Position numbers and translations under genes: made by a program
The notes under the pieces: model-generated
What the model was told of the DNA's origin: nothing
Database searches by the model: none
The model's input: the letters and a program-made list of their open reading frames with translations, nothing else
NCBI GenBank assembly: GCA_963757805.1
Contig: CAVWSM010000020.1
Coordinates: forward strand, 244,310-308,309
DNA from: CAVWSM01 sp963757805
Lineage (GTDB): Bacteria > Actinomycetota > Actinomycetes > Jiangellales > Jiangellaceae
DNA length: 64,000 bases
Direction of reading: 5' to 3'
Part shown: in pieces, positions 44,295 through 52,660 of the stretch
Numbering within the stretch: the first letter of the stretch is position 1
Layout of the letters: each line of letters opens with the position of its first letter

Positions 44295-45059
44295 TCATCG
44301 CGAGTCGGCGATTGCGAAGGCTATGGCGAGTAGATCGGCGACGACGAGGACGATCTGCTGATCGGTGTCGGCGAGGTCACCGGCTCGCGGCGCGTCGACG
44401 GTCACCATGCCGTACGCGCTGTCGCCGGAGGTGATCGACGCCGCGATGAACGTCCGGTAGCTCTTGATCGTGCCGTCGTCGTCGACCTGCTCGACCGGGT
44501 CGAGGGCGCGAACGAAGCGATGCCCCGCTGACCGTACGAGCGCCAGCGCCGAGTCACCGCGCGGTGTGCCAGCTGTGAAGCGGCGCGGGTCGGCGCCGCC
44601 TCGGCCGGTGTAGGCGAGCACAGCCAACCCGGAACCGTCAGGCAAGAGCTGGTAGACCACGGCACGGAGCCGACCGACGTCCTTGAGCAGCAGTGTGATC
44701 GCGCCGACGGCTTGGACGGCCACCGGTTTGAGCTCGTGCAGCCGTTCGCGGGGACCGAGCCCGGGCATGACGGCCACCATCTCGGCCACGGGTTGCAGTG
44801 CATCGCGCATCGCGACGCGCAACCGCGTCGCCTCGCTCTGCTCGGCGGCCAGCGCCCTGGCCCGCTGCCGCTCCAACCACACCTGCAACCAGGCCGCGAG
44901 ACCTAGCGCGCAGAGTCCGCCCAACAACGCGAGCCATCGCCAGACGGTGTCAAGCGATCCCACTAACGTGAGCAGCGCCGTCCCAACAACCGGAAGGAAG
45001 ACGACGGCCGCCGGCGACAACCTGACCGCCGTCGGCCGGGGGGTCGTCGTAGTGCTCAC
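44295..45059 (-). CDS. Membrane-anchored GAF-like sensor protein
   Basis: A 254-residue protein with two N-terminal hydrophobic segments (about residues 17-35 and 41-58), a short coiled stretch rich in Arg/Ala/Glu, and a C-terminal domain that resembles a GAF fold (RAVVYQLLPDGSGLAVLAYT, SYRTFIAASITSGDSAYGMV, IVLVVADLLAIAFAIA). No output domain is present. It may sense a small molecule or redox state. Divergent from the HAD gene at 45132. Confidence 0.6.
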   Translation of the reverse strand: MSTTTTPRPTAVRLSPAAVVFLPVVGTALLTLVGSLDTVWRWLALLGGLCALGLAAWLQVWLERQRARALAAEQSEATRLRVAMRDALQPVAEMVAVMPGLGPRERLHELKPVAVQAVGAITLLLKDVGRLRAVVYQLLPDGSGLAVLAYTGRGGADPRRFTAGTPRGDSALALVRSAGHRFVRALDPVEQVDDDGTIKSYRTFIAASITSGDSAYGMVTVDAPRAGDLADTDQQIVLVVADLLAIAFAIADSR

Positions 45060-45131
45060 GACGGGCCAGAGTAGCGATCATGAGTGGGCGCACCGCCCGG
45101 CTGAGCAGCGTGTCGGCATAGGCTCTGGATC

Positions 45132-45998
45132 ATGGCTCGGCTACGACGTACCCGTGACGTCTCGCCCGTCGTGTCCGGTCAGGTGGCGGCCGCGGCGACC
45201 GAGGTTGGTACGCCGCTTGAGACGGGGCCGGATGCCCGAGCGGCCGCATTCTTCGACGTCGACAACACGATCCTGCGCGGTGCGTCGCTGTTCGTGCTCG
45301 CCCGCGGGCTCTACCAGCGGAAGTTCTTCGGGGTGCGAGACGTGGCTGCCTTCGCTTGGCAGCAGCTCGCCTTCCGTGTCGGCGGCTCGGAGAACCCCGA
45401 ACACATCGCCAAGGTCCGTCAGTCGGCGCTGTCATTCATCGCCGGGCACAGCGTGGCGGAGCTTCGGGCGGTCGCGGAGGAAATCTTCGACGACGACCTG
45501 TCCGAGAGTGTCTGGCCGGGCACGCACCAGCTGGCGCAGAGCCACCTCGACAGCGGCCAGCGGGTCTGGCTCGTGACGGCAACACCGGTCGAGGTCGCGG
45601 AGATCATCGCCTCGCGGCTGGGTCTGACCGGTGCGTTGGGCACCGTCGCCGAGCACGTCAATGGTGTCTACACCGGCCGGCTCGTCGGTGACCTGCTGCA
45701 CGGCGAGGCCAAGGCCGAGGCGGTGCGCGCCCTAGCCGTCCGCGAAGGGCTCGAGCTTGAGCGCTGCAGTGCCTACAGCGACTCCGCCAACGACATCCCG
45801 ATGCTGTCGCTCGTCGGCTACCCGTGCGCCATCAACCCTGACTCCGAGCTGCGGTCGTATGCCAAGCTGCAGGGTTGGCGGGTGCGTGATTTCCGTACGG
45901 GTCGGCGGGTTGCCCGAGTCGGCGCGGCAGCAGCGATGGGTGCCGCCGTAGGCGCCGGCACAGCTGCCGCCGTGGCGGCCCTGCGCAGGCGTCGCTGA
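45132..45998 (+). CDS. HAD-IB family hydrolase (SerB/PGPC-like)
   Basis: A 288-residue HAD phosphatase. Motif I is FFDVDNTILRG with the nucleophile Asp near residue 42. Motif II lies in VWLVTATP, and motif III/IV is SDSANDIPMLSLVG. This IB subfamily occurs beside acyltransferases in actinobacteria and is thought to act on a phospholipid or phosphoserine-like substrate. The Ala/Arg-rich tail is a variable extension, possibly a weak membrane segment. Confidence 0.87.
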   Translation: MARLRRTRDVSPVVSGQVAAAATEVGTPLETGPDARAAAFFDVDNTILRGASLFVLARGLYQRKFFGVRDVAAFAWQQLAFRVGGSENPEHIAKVRQSALSFIAGHSVAELRAVAEEIFDDDLSESVWPGTHQLAQSHLDSGQRVWLVTATPVEVAEIIASRLGLTGALGTVAEHVNGVYTGRLVGDLLHGEAKAEAVRALAVREGLELERCSAYSDSANDIPMLSLVGYPCAINPDSELRSYAKLQGWRVRDFRTGRRVARVGAAAAMGAAVGAGTAAAVAALRRRR

Positions 45999-46026
45999 CC
46001 AAGAACGCAGATGAAACGTGCCTGGT

Positions 46027-46064
46027 CGGGTAGCCCAAGCGCGTCGCAGCGCTTGGGCTACCCG
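46027..46064. terminator. Bidirectional hairpin terminator
   Basis: GGGTAGCCCAAGCG (46028-46041) pairs perfectly with CGCTTGGGCTACCC (46050-46063), and an extra C-G pair closes the base. The loop is 8 bases. It lies between the convergent HAD and subtilase genes and can terminate either. Confidence 0.8.
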
Positions 46065-46078
46065 GCCCAGAGCCAGAC

Positions 46079-47605
46079 CTAGCTGACAGCCTTCAACGCA
46101 TCGATCTCGCCCGACCCGTAGAAACTGTTGTGACCAGTGCCGCCCTGGCAGCGCTGTGGCTCACCGCTGTTCTGCGGGAAGGGCGCGTACAACGAGATGT
46201 CAGGGCACGGCAAGGCGTTGGTCGCTCGCTGCAGCGCTGCGGCCACCGAACCGCCCGTCTTGCCGGTCTGGCTGATGATCAGGGCGGCCACGCCGGCCGC
46301 ATGCGGTCCGGCCATCGAGGTGCCCTGCAGGTAGCAGTAACTCGCCCCGGTGGTCGGGTCGAGCACCGGTCGGAGGCAGGCGTTGCCGGCGGGGTAGGTC
46401 GACAGCACGCGTCCGTTGGTGGCCTCCGCGGTCACCTGGAGGATCGAGTCTCCGCCGGGGGCGGCGACGTCGGCCGTCGAGACGCCGTACGACGAGTAGA
46501 AGGACTTGAGGCTCAGGTCACCGGTCGCCGTGACACCGACGACTCCCGGAACCTCGACCGGTACCACTCGGCAGGCGTTGGTGATCTCGCGCTCCTGCTC
46601 GCTGCCGGGTGGGAAGTCCGGGCTGATCACGTCGACACGTGGGTGCGACAAGTCCGTGCTCTCGTTGCCCTCAGAGGCCACCACCACTGTGCCGTTCTTC
46701 TGGGCATGCTGAATCGCCCGCCGCTCAGCCTTCCAGATCACCCGCTGCTCGGCGTCGTTCACGCAGTTGAACAACCATGGGTCGGCGAAGTAACTGTTGT
46801 TCGTCACGTCGATGCCCCTGGCGGCGACCCACATGTAGGAGCAGATCACCATCTCGGGGAAGAAGAACCCATCATTGTTGCTCGACTTGATTCCGGCGAT
46901 CTTCACGTTGGGGGCCACGCCAACGATCCCGGTCCCGTTCGCTGCCGCGGCGATAGTTCCGGCCGTGTGGGTGCCGTGCCCGTTGACGTCGTTGCCGGCC
47001 ACGAGTGGCTGCGGAGTTCCACTCGAGCAATCTGTGCTGTTGGCCGCGTCGTAGTTGGGGGCGAGGTCGGGGTGTGTGAAGTCGAGACCAGTGTCAACGT
47101 CGCCGACGACGACGTTAGGGCTCCCGCCCGTGATGTCGTGGGCCGCGAAAGCATTGATCTGACGCATGTCCCACTGCAGGCCGGTCAGGTTGTCGTTCTC
47201 GCTGTTCGGCGCGGGCGCGTTGCCCGGCAGCGGGCCCGCGTCCGTCGCATCCGGTGCGACTTTGGCCTCCAAGCCCGCGGTCGTTGCCGCGCCTTCGACC
47301 TTCTTGCTCTTCTCCACGGCGGTTGCGAAGGTCGGGCTGCTCGACCGTGCGATGACCACGCCGATCTGCGACCAGTTGGCAACGAGCGAGCCGCCCGATG
47401 CACTGACCAGCTGCTGTGCGTCAGCGGTGGATGCCCCTTGCTTGTAGAGCACGACATACGTCTGCTGCGGACCAGAAACGTCCGCGGACGCCTGCGGTAT
47501 AACCGCGAAGGCGCCCAGAACAACGGCCACCGCAAGCGATGCGGCCGCTAAGGCTCGTGGCCGGCGGCCTTGCAAGATACGGATGGACACGTGACCCCTC
47601 CTCAT
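46079..47605 (-). CDS. Secreted S8 (subtilisin-like) serine peptidase
   Basis: A 508-residue secreted protease. It has a signal peptide (residues about 1-42), a propeptide of the inhibitor-I9 type, and the subtilase triad: Asp near 168 (GDVDTGLDFTHPDL), His near 210 (NGHGTHTAG) and Ser near 430 (GTSMAGPHAAG). There is no C-terminal anchor. A GTG five codons downstream is an alternative start. It is monocistronic, with its own terminator at 46027-46064. Confidence 0.92.
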   Translation of the reverse strand: MRRGHVSIRILQGRRPRALAAASLAVAVVLGAFAVIPQASADVSGPQQTYVVLYKQGASTADAQQLVSASGGSLVANWSQIGVVIARSSSPTFATAVEKSKKVEGAATTAGLEAKVAPDATDAGPLPGNAPAPNSENDNLTGLQWDMRQINAFAAHDITGGSPNVVVGDVDTGLDFTHPDLAPNYDAANSTDCSSGTPQPLVAGNDVNGHGTHTAGTIAAAANGTGIVGVAPNVKIAGIKSSNNDGFFFPEMVICSYMWVAARGIDVTNNSYFADPWLFNCVNDAEQRVIWKAERRAIQHAQKNGTVVVASEGNESTDLSHPRVDVISPDFPPGSEQEREITNACRVVPVEVPGVVGVTATGDLSLKSFYSSYGVSTADVAAPGGDSILQVTAEATNGRVLSTYPAGNACLRPVLDPTTGASYCYLQGTSMAGPHAAGVAALIISQTGKTGGSVAAALQRATNALPCPDISLYAPFPQNSGEPQRCQGGTGHNSFYGSGEIDALKAVS

Positions 47606-47719
47606 TGAGGAACCCTTGAATGTCGAGAAGGCCTCCGGGTGGCGGCCGACACCGTGGCGAATCTAAACGCCCGATGGACGCACGACAAGAGCGCGACCTT
47701 GATCGGCTTCAGGCGGCGC

Positions 47720-48643
47720 TCAGCCCCAGACGTTGCCTCGCCGCTCGCGCAGCTCGTTGACCGAGCGCTGGATTGTGTCGCGTACGTGGTCAGTGAGCTC
47801 GAACACGACCATGGGGTCGTCGGCCTCCGCGGGGTCGTATGTGTCGGTCTGGATCGGCTCACCGAACTCGATGAGCCACTTGGACGGCAATGGCACCAGC
47901 CCGAGCGGACCAAGCCATGGGAAGGTCGGCGTGACCGGGAAGTAGGGCAACCGCAGCAGCCGGGCAAGCACCGGGATGTCGCCGATCAGCGGGTAGATCT
48001 CCTCAGCACCGACGATCGCGCAGGGGACGATCGGGACCTGCGCCCGCACTGCCGCGGACACGAACCCGCCGCGGCCGAACCGCTGCAGCTTGTAGCGCTC
48101 ACTGAACCGCTTGCCACTCCCCTTGTAGCCCTCCGGCCACACACCGACCAGCTCACCCGCGGCGAGCAACGCGTCGACGTCCTCGGGTGACGCCAGTGTC
48201 GCGCCGCCCTTGCGGGCCATCTCACCCACGAACGGCATGGAGAACACGATGTCGCCGCCGAGGCAGCGCAGATGCCGACTTTGCGGGTGCTCGTCGTGTA
48301 CGGCCAGCTGGGTCATCACGGAGTCGAGGGCGATGGTGCCCGAGTGGTTGGCCACGACCAGGGCTGCGCCCTCGTCTGGCAGGTGCTCAACCCCGGTGAC
48401 GTCGACGCGGAACCAGCGTTGGTAGAGCGGTCGTATCAACGGCAGCAGGATCTCGTCGGTGAGCTCGGCGTCAAACCCGAACACATCGACGTCATATTCG
48501 CCGGTGAGCCGGCGCCGTAGGAACGCGACGCCGGTCGCAAGCTGCCGCTGAGCGTCCTCAGGCAGGTGACCAGCAAGCTGGCCTAGCGTCTCGGCCAGCT
48601 GCGCCAGCTGCTGCGGCAGCGCGACCTCGGGTTCCTCACCCAT
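47720..48643 (-). CDS. Lysophospholipid acyltransferase family protein
   Basis: A 307-residue acyltransferase (PlsC-like). The catalytic motif is NHSGTIALD; the glycerol-phosphate motif region reads VWPEGYKGSGKRFSERYKLQ; then VPIVPCAIVGAEE. The N-terminal 75 residues are an extra helical region. It transfers acyl groups to a lysophospholipid or related acceptor. The ATG at 48641-48643 overlaps the end of the epimerase gene by eight bases, so the two are coupled. Confidence 0.87.
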   Translation of the reverse strand: MGEEPEVALPQQLAQLAETLGQLAGHLPEDAQRQLATGVAFLRRRLTGEYDVDVFGFDAELTDEILLPLIRPLYQRWFRVDVTGVEHLPDEGAALVVANHSGTIALDSVMTQLAVHDEHPQSRHLRCLGGDIVFSMPFVGEMARKGGATLASPEDVDALLAAGELVGVWPEGYKGSGKRFSERYKLQRFGRGGFVSAAVRAQVPIVPCAIVGAEEIYPLIGDIPVLARLLRLPYFPVTPTFPWLGPLGLVPLPSKWLIEFGEPIQTDTYDPAEADDPMVVFELTDHVRDTIQRSVNELRERRGNVWG

Positions 48644-49658
48644 CGACTGCCTCCAGCCCTGACACGAATGCTTCCTCGGCCTCGTGGACGCGACTCGCCG
48701 CAAACGGACCGCTGCCGCGCGCCTCGACGAACGACGCGAATGCCTCGGCCGTGCTGAACCTCGGCACGAAGTCTCGCTCGGCACGGACGCGGGTGGTGTC
48801 GACGCCTCTGCCGTACGACAGCAAGGTCAGCATCTCCGGCGTGAACCCGGCGATGCCGAACGTACGCATCGTCTGCCCCGCATAGCCCGTCGCAAACCGT
48901 GGGATCGGGAGCTCCGGCCGGCCTGCGCGCCGCACCGCTTGGCTCACCAGCAGGACGCCGTCCCCGGCGAGGTTGTAGGTGCCGTGCCACTCCTCGACCG
49001 CCGCACGGTGCAGTGCCTCGATGCCGTCGTCCTCATGCACGAACTGCAGCCGCGCGTCGAAACCGAGGATGGTCGGGATGACAGGAAGCGAGAAGTACTC
49101 GGTCAGCGGCGTGCGGACCGTCGGACCCATGAAGTTGGCGAACCGAAGAATCGTGACCGCGACGTCGGGGCGACGTCGCGCGAAGCCGCGCACGTAAGCC
49201 TCGACCTCGAGCGAGTCCTTGGGAAAGCCGCGCCGCGGCGTGACCTTTGCCGACATGCCCTCGGTGAACAGCGCCGGGTCGCGGGACGAGCCGCCGTAGA
49301 CGACCGTCGACGATTTGACCACGACCGACCGGACGGTGTCCGACTTCTGGCACGCCCCGAGCAGCTGCATCGTGCCGATGATGTTGATCTCTTTTTGCGG
49401 CACCCGGCCACCCGCGTCGCGCGGTGTAGTCAGCACGTTCATGTGGACGACGGAGTCTGGGCCGATCGCGTACAGCAGCTCCGGCAGCTCGGGGCGGCGG
49501 ATGTCAGCGCGGACGAACTCGGCGCCGCCGATGTCGTAGGGCGAGTCGATCACATCGACGCCTACGACCTTGTCGATCGCGGGGTCCGCAGCGAGGCGCG
49601 TAGCCATCCGGGCGCCCAGCTGTCGGGCGACACCAGTGACCAGCACTACGCGGGACAT
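48636..49658 (-). CDS. NAD-dependent epimerase/dehydratase (extended SDR)
   Basis: A 340-residue extended SDR with the N-terminal nucleotide-binding stretch RVVLVTGVARQLGARMATRL, an acidic residue after the second strand (GVDVID), and VKSSTVVYGGS. The usual YxxxK active-site pair is not clear, so the chemistry is uncertain. It is conserved next to bS22 and the acyltransferase/HAD genes in actinobacteria, suggesting a shared lipid or envelope role. Confidence 0.85.
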   Translation of the reverse strand: MSRVVLVTGVARQLGARMATRLAADPAIDKVVGVDVIDSPYDIGGAEFVRADIRRPELPELLYAIGPDSVVHMNVLTTPRDAGGRVPQKEINIIGTMQLLGACQKSDTVRSVVVKSSTVVYGGSSRDPALFTEGMSAKVTPRRGFPKDSLEVEAYVRGFARRRPDVAVTILRFANFMGPTVRTPLTEYFSLPVIPTILGFDARLQFVHEDDGIEALHRAAVEEWHGTYNLAGDGVLLVSQAVRRAGRPELPIPRFATGYAGQTMRTFGIAGFTPEMLTLLSYGRGVDTTRVRAERDFVPRFSTAEAFASFVEARGSGPFAASRVHEAEEAFVSGLEAVDG

Positions 49659-49846
49659 GACCCGCTCCCCTCGTCAGGTGTTGCCGATCCTACGCAGCCG
49701 TGGTCTCGCGACAAGGTGGCAGAAACACAAGCGCCTGAAACGACGTGATCACGGTACCGAGGCGAACGGGAGGTGTGCAGGGCTTACATGCCTTGCACGC
49801 GTCCCACAGGCATCGGTGCCGTGATCATTTCGGGCCGCGCGGGCCC

Positions 49847-49948
49847 TTACTTGCCGAGCTTGCGACGCTGCACGCGGGTCTTGCGGAGCAGCTTGCGGTG
49901 CTTCTTCTTAGCCATGCGCTTGCGGCGCTTCTTGATTACGGAGCCCAC
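49847..49948 (-). CDS. 30S ribosomal protein bS22
   Basis: A 33-residue, strongly basic protein (VGSVIKKRRKRMAKKKHRK, then the LLRKTRVQRRKLGK tail), the AURKAIP1/COX24-like actinobacterial ribosomal protein bS22. It starts with GTG at 49946-49948. It normally sits between a BldC-like regulator and this epimerase; here the two HAF-repeat genes separate it from the regulator at 52317. A GC-rich hairpin at about 49830-49846 follows the stop. Confidence 0.93.
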   Translation of the reverse strand: MGSVIKKRRKRMAKKKHRKLLRKTRVQRRKLGK

Positions 49949-50013
49949 GGGGGAACCTCACTCGTCACTGAAGGTACGGCCTGTCGCGGGCCGGACCCGC
50001 GGACAACTGGCCC

Positions 50014-51105
50014 TCAGGGTACCCGCCCGCGCGGGTCGGGCACGACGCGGTTCGGCAGCCGCCACATGTCCACGAGGGCATGGCGATCGCCCGGCGGCAT
50101 GGCCATCGACGTGGCGGCGGCCCCACCTCGCGCCTGGGTCTGCATCGGCGGGTCGGTGTAGAAGCCGGTGACCTCGCCGTGGTCGTTGATCGCGTTGACT
50201 TGGGTGCTCGAGGCACCGGGCACGTTGATCAGGGTGAGCTCGCCGTCGTCGAGCACGAAGCCGCCGATCCTCCCAATGCCGTCCGGGCCCACTCGGAGAT
50301 AAGCGCCGGCGATCTGGCCCTTGTTGTTGATGCTGAACGGGATCGTCTGAAACGAGTCGGGCACGTCGGGCAGCGTGACGAACTGTCCGTCACGGGTCCG
50401 CAGCCACGCGAAGGCGAGCCCGGCGGCCCGGTCGACGATCCCGAGCCCGACCATGTCGCCGCGGTCGTTGATGTCGATCACCCCTGTGGTCGTCGCGCCC
50501 GGCGCGTCGATCTGGGTGAACCGCTTGCCGTCGTACACGAAGCCGCGGAAATTGAGGCCCGGCACCCGGCGCTCGGCGCTGTAGAAGCCGACGACCTGGC
50601 CGCGGTTGTTGCCCTTGAAGAGGCCGCTGACGGCAGCGCCCGGGAAGTCGATGGTCTGGAACCGGCCACGCTTGTCCCGTCGGTATCCGTGCGCCTCGCC
50701 GTCCGGGTCCTCGGCGTACTCGCCGTAGTTGCCGAAGACCTCCCCCTGGTCGTTGACCCCGTAGGCATAGTTGAGGTCGCCGTCGTGGTTCGGGACGTCG
50801 ACGGTGGCGACCCCGCCCCGGCGGTCCCGGGTGAAGCCGTGCTGCTCGAGGTCGTCGGCGTCGTAGTAGGCGCCGACGACGGTGCCACGGTTGGTGATGT
50901 CGGAGCCCACGGTGTGCGAGCCGCCGGGGACGTCGAAGCGGTCGAACTCGCCGTCATCGAGGACGAAGCCGTGCATCACCCTGTTTCTGTCGATGGCCGG
51001 GTCCTGCGCCGTCGCGGGCGACGCGGTCGTCGCCAGTGCCGCGGCGACAATGAGCGCTACTGATGCGGCCCGCGCCGTGCGTGTCTTTCGAGTTGTCCAA
51101 GGCAT
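50014..51105 (-). CDS. Secreted HAF-repeat protein 1
   Basis: A 363-residue secreted protein. A signal peptide (residues about 1-34) is followed by six repeats of about 45-50 residues, each with the pattern HGFxxDxG...xxxDVPGA...INDRGxVVGxY, for example GGFVLDDGELTLINVPGASS. These extracellular HAF-type repeats likely form a beta-propeller-like fold; function unknown. The ATG at 51103-51105 is preceded by AAGGAGGT, which is paired in a leader hairpin (51114-51159). Paralog of 51148-52229. Confidence 0.85.
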   Translation of the reverse strand: MPWTTRKTRTARAASVALIVAAALATTASPATAQDPAIDRNRVMHGFVLDDGEFDRFDVPGGSHTVGSDITNRGTVVGAYYDADDLEQHGFTRDRRGGVATVDVPNHDGDLNYAYGVNDQGEVFGNYGEYAEDPDGEAHGYRRDKRGRFQTIDFPGAAVSGLFKGNNRGQVVGFYSAERRVPGLNFRGFVYDGKRFTQIDAPGATTTGVIDINDRGDMVGLGIVDRAAGLAFAWLRTRDGQFVTLPDVPDSFQTIPFSINNKGQIAGAYLRVGPDGIGRIGGFVLDDGELTLINVPGASSTQVNAINDHGEVTGFYTDPPMQTQARGGAAATSMAMPPGDRHALVDMWRLPNRVVPDPRGRVP

Positions 51106-51113
51106 GGCTGACC

Positions 51114-51159
51114 ACCTCCTTGTGCGGCACCCTGCGTAGTCAGGGCGTCACAAGGAGGT
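51114..51159 (-). promoter_or_regulatory. Ribosome-binding-site-masking hairpin of HAF gene 1
   Basis: Read on the minus strand, ACCTCCTTGTG (51159-51149) pairs perfectly with CACAAGGAGGT (51124-51114). The latter is the Shine-Dalgarno sequence of the gene starting at 51105. An inner stem CCCTG/CAGGG is nested between. The anti-Shine-Dalgarno arm is also the last codons and stop (ACC TCC TTG TGA) of the upstream paralog, so a ribosome finishing that gene would open the hairpin. Confidence 0.75.
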
Positions 51160-52229
51160 TCGTTGCCAGCGGTGCTCGGGATGGATGACCGGCCAGGACA
51201 TAAGCCCCTCCAGCGTGGGCATGGAGTCAGCAGGTTGTTCGGCTGCGAGAGCCGACGCCGCCGGCGACTCGTCTGCGTCCACGTAGAAGCCGACCATCTG
51301 CCCGCGGTCGTTGATACCGGTCACCTGGGTCTGCTCGGCTCCGGGCACGTCGATCAAGGTGAACTCGCCGTCCTGAAGATCATCCCGCGGATCACCGGAG
51401 TGCCGGCTGCGGAAAGGCTCGCGTAGGCGCCGACGATCTGGCCCCGGTTGTTGATGCCGAACGGGACGGTCTGCGCAGCGCCGGGAACGTCGGGCGGTCT
51501 CGAGTAGCTGCCGTTGCGGTCACGCAGGAAACCGAAGCCGACGCGGGCGTCGGGAACGACACCAATGCCGATCATCTGGCCGCGGTCGTTGATGTCGATG
51601 CCAGGCGTGTACGTCGCCCCGGGGGCATCTATCGGGGTGAACTTGTCGTCCTCGAGCAGGTACCCGCGGTAGGCCCGGATCGGCACCCGGCGGCTCTCCA
51701 CGCTGTAGGCGCCTACGACCTGGCCACGGTTGTTGTTCTTGAAGGCGCCGGTAACGAGGGCGCCGGGGACGTCATGGGTCGCGAACCTGTCACGGAGGTC
51801 CCGGACATGGGCCTGCAGCTCACCGTTCTCTGGGTCGTAGTTTCCATGGCTGCCGACGATCTCGCCACGATCGTTGCCGCCGATCGACTCGTTCAGCGAT
51901 CCGTCCTCGCCAGGGAAGTCGACCGTGCTGATCTGCCCACGCCTGTCGCGGACAAAGCCGTGCTGCTCACCGTCGTCGTAGTACTGGCCGATGACCCGGC
52001 CGGTGTTGGTGATGTCCCAGGCCTGCGTCGTGAAGGCCCCTGGTGCGTCGAATGTCGTGACCCGGCCCTTGTCGAGCACGAAGCCGTGGGACTCCGCGAC
52101 GGGGATGGGCGTCGGGGGCGCCAGTCGTGCCGGCTCCACCGCTGCGGCTGCCGGCAACGCCGCCATCAAGGTCGCTGCGGCGAGCGCCAGGCCGGACCAT
52201 ACCGACGTACGACGATTGTTCCTCGCCAT
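51148..52229 (-). pseudogene. Secreted HAF-repeat protein 2 (one frameshift near the C-terminus)
   Basis: Paralog of the downstream gene, about 360 residues intended: signal peptide (to about residue 32), then the same six repeats. The main frame runs from the ATG at 52227-52229 and ends prematurely near 51354. The last repeat (LIDVPGAEQTQVTGINDRGQ, then MVGFYVDADESP) is in another frame down to the TGA at 51148-51150. One missing base near 51378 accounts for this. The stop lies inside the leader hairpin of gene 1. Function unknown. Confidence 0.78.
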
Positions 52230-52237
52230 GTCTGGTC

Positions 52238-52282
52238 ACCTCCTTGCGCACACCCTGCGTAGTCAGGGCGTCACTAGGAGGT
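52238..52282 (-). promoter_or_regulatory. Ribosome-binding-site-masking hairpin of HAF gene 2
   Basis: On the minus strand, ACCTCCTAGTG (52282-52272) pairs with CGCAAGGAGGT (52248-52238), which holds the Shine-Dalgarno sequence of the gene starting at 52229. There is one mismatch and one U-G pair where the first leader has U-A. The inner loop region is identical to that of the first leader over 20 or more bases. A decayed stop (TAG) falls in the arm where gene 1's leader has the TGA of gene 2. Confidence 0.72.
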
Positions 52283-52316
52283 TCGTTGCGGCTCGTGATC
52301 GGGATGGATACCGGAG

Positions 52317-52529
52317 TCAGCCGGCTTGGATGAACGAGTCGCGCAGGTAGTCCTGCACCGCCTGCTGCGGGATGCGGAACGACCGGCCGACCTGCGCGGC
52401 CGGGAGGGTGCCGGCATGCACCAGCCGGTAGACGGTCATCCGTGAGACGCGCATCATGTCCGCGACCTCAGCAACGGTCAGGAAGCGTATGTCCAGGGGC
52501 TCCTGCTTCCCCGCAGCCTTCCGGGCCAT
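52317..52529 (-). CDS. BldC/excisionase-like helix-turn-helix DNA-binding protein
   Basis: A 70-residue MerR-like/excisionase-family DNA-binding protein: FLTVAEVADMMRVSRMTVYR forms the helix-turn-helix, followed by the wing GTLPAAQVGRSFRIPQQAVQ. It resembles BldC, a developmental regulator in Streptomyces, and commonly lies just upstream of the bS22 gene. Here the HAF pair lies between them. It has no ligand domain. Confidence 0.88.
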   Translation of the reverse strand: MARKAAGKQEPLDIRFLTVAEVADMMRVSRMTVYRLVHAGTLPAAQVGRSFRIPQQAVQDYLRDSFIQAG

Positions 52530-52660
52530 GTCACACCGCCTCGCACCCGCGTCGGCCCCGGCTTCCCCTCCGGTGCGACAGTCACGCGGGCGTACAAGGG
52601 CTCATGCTAGTTGCGGATGTGACAGACGGGAAAGTGGAGACGCCTGTGGTCCACGGAGGG

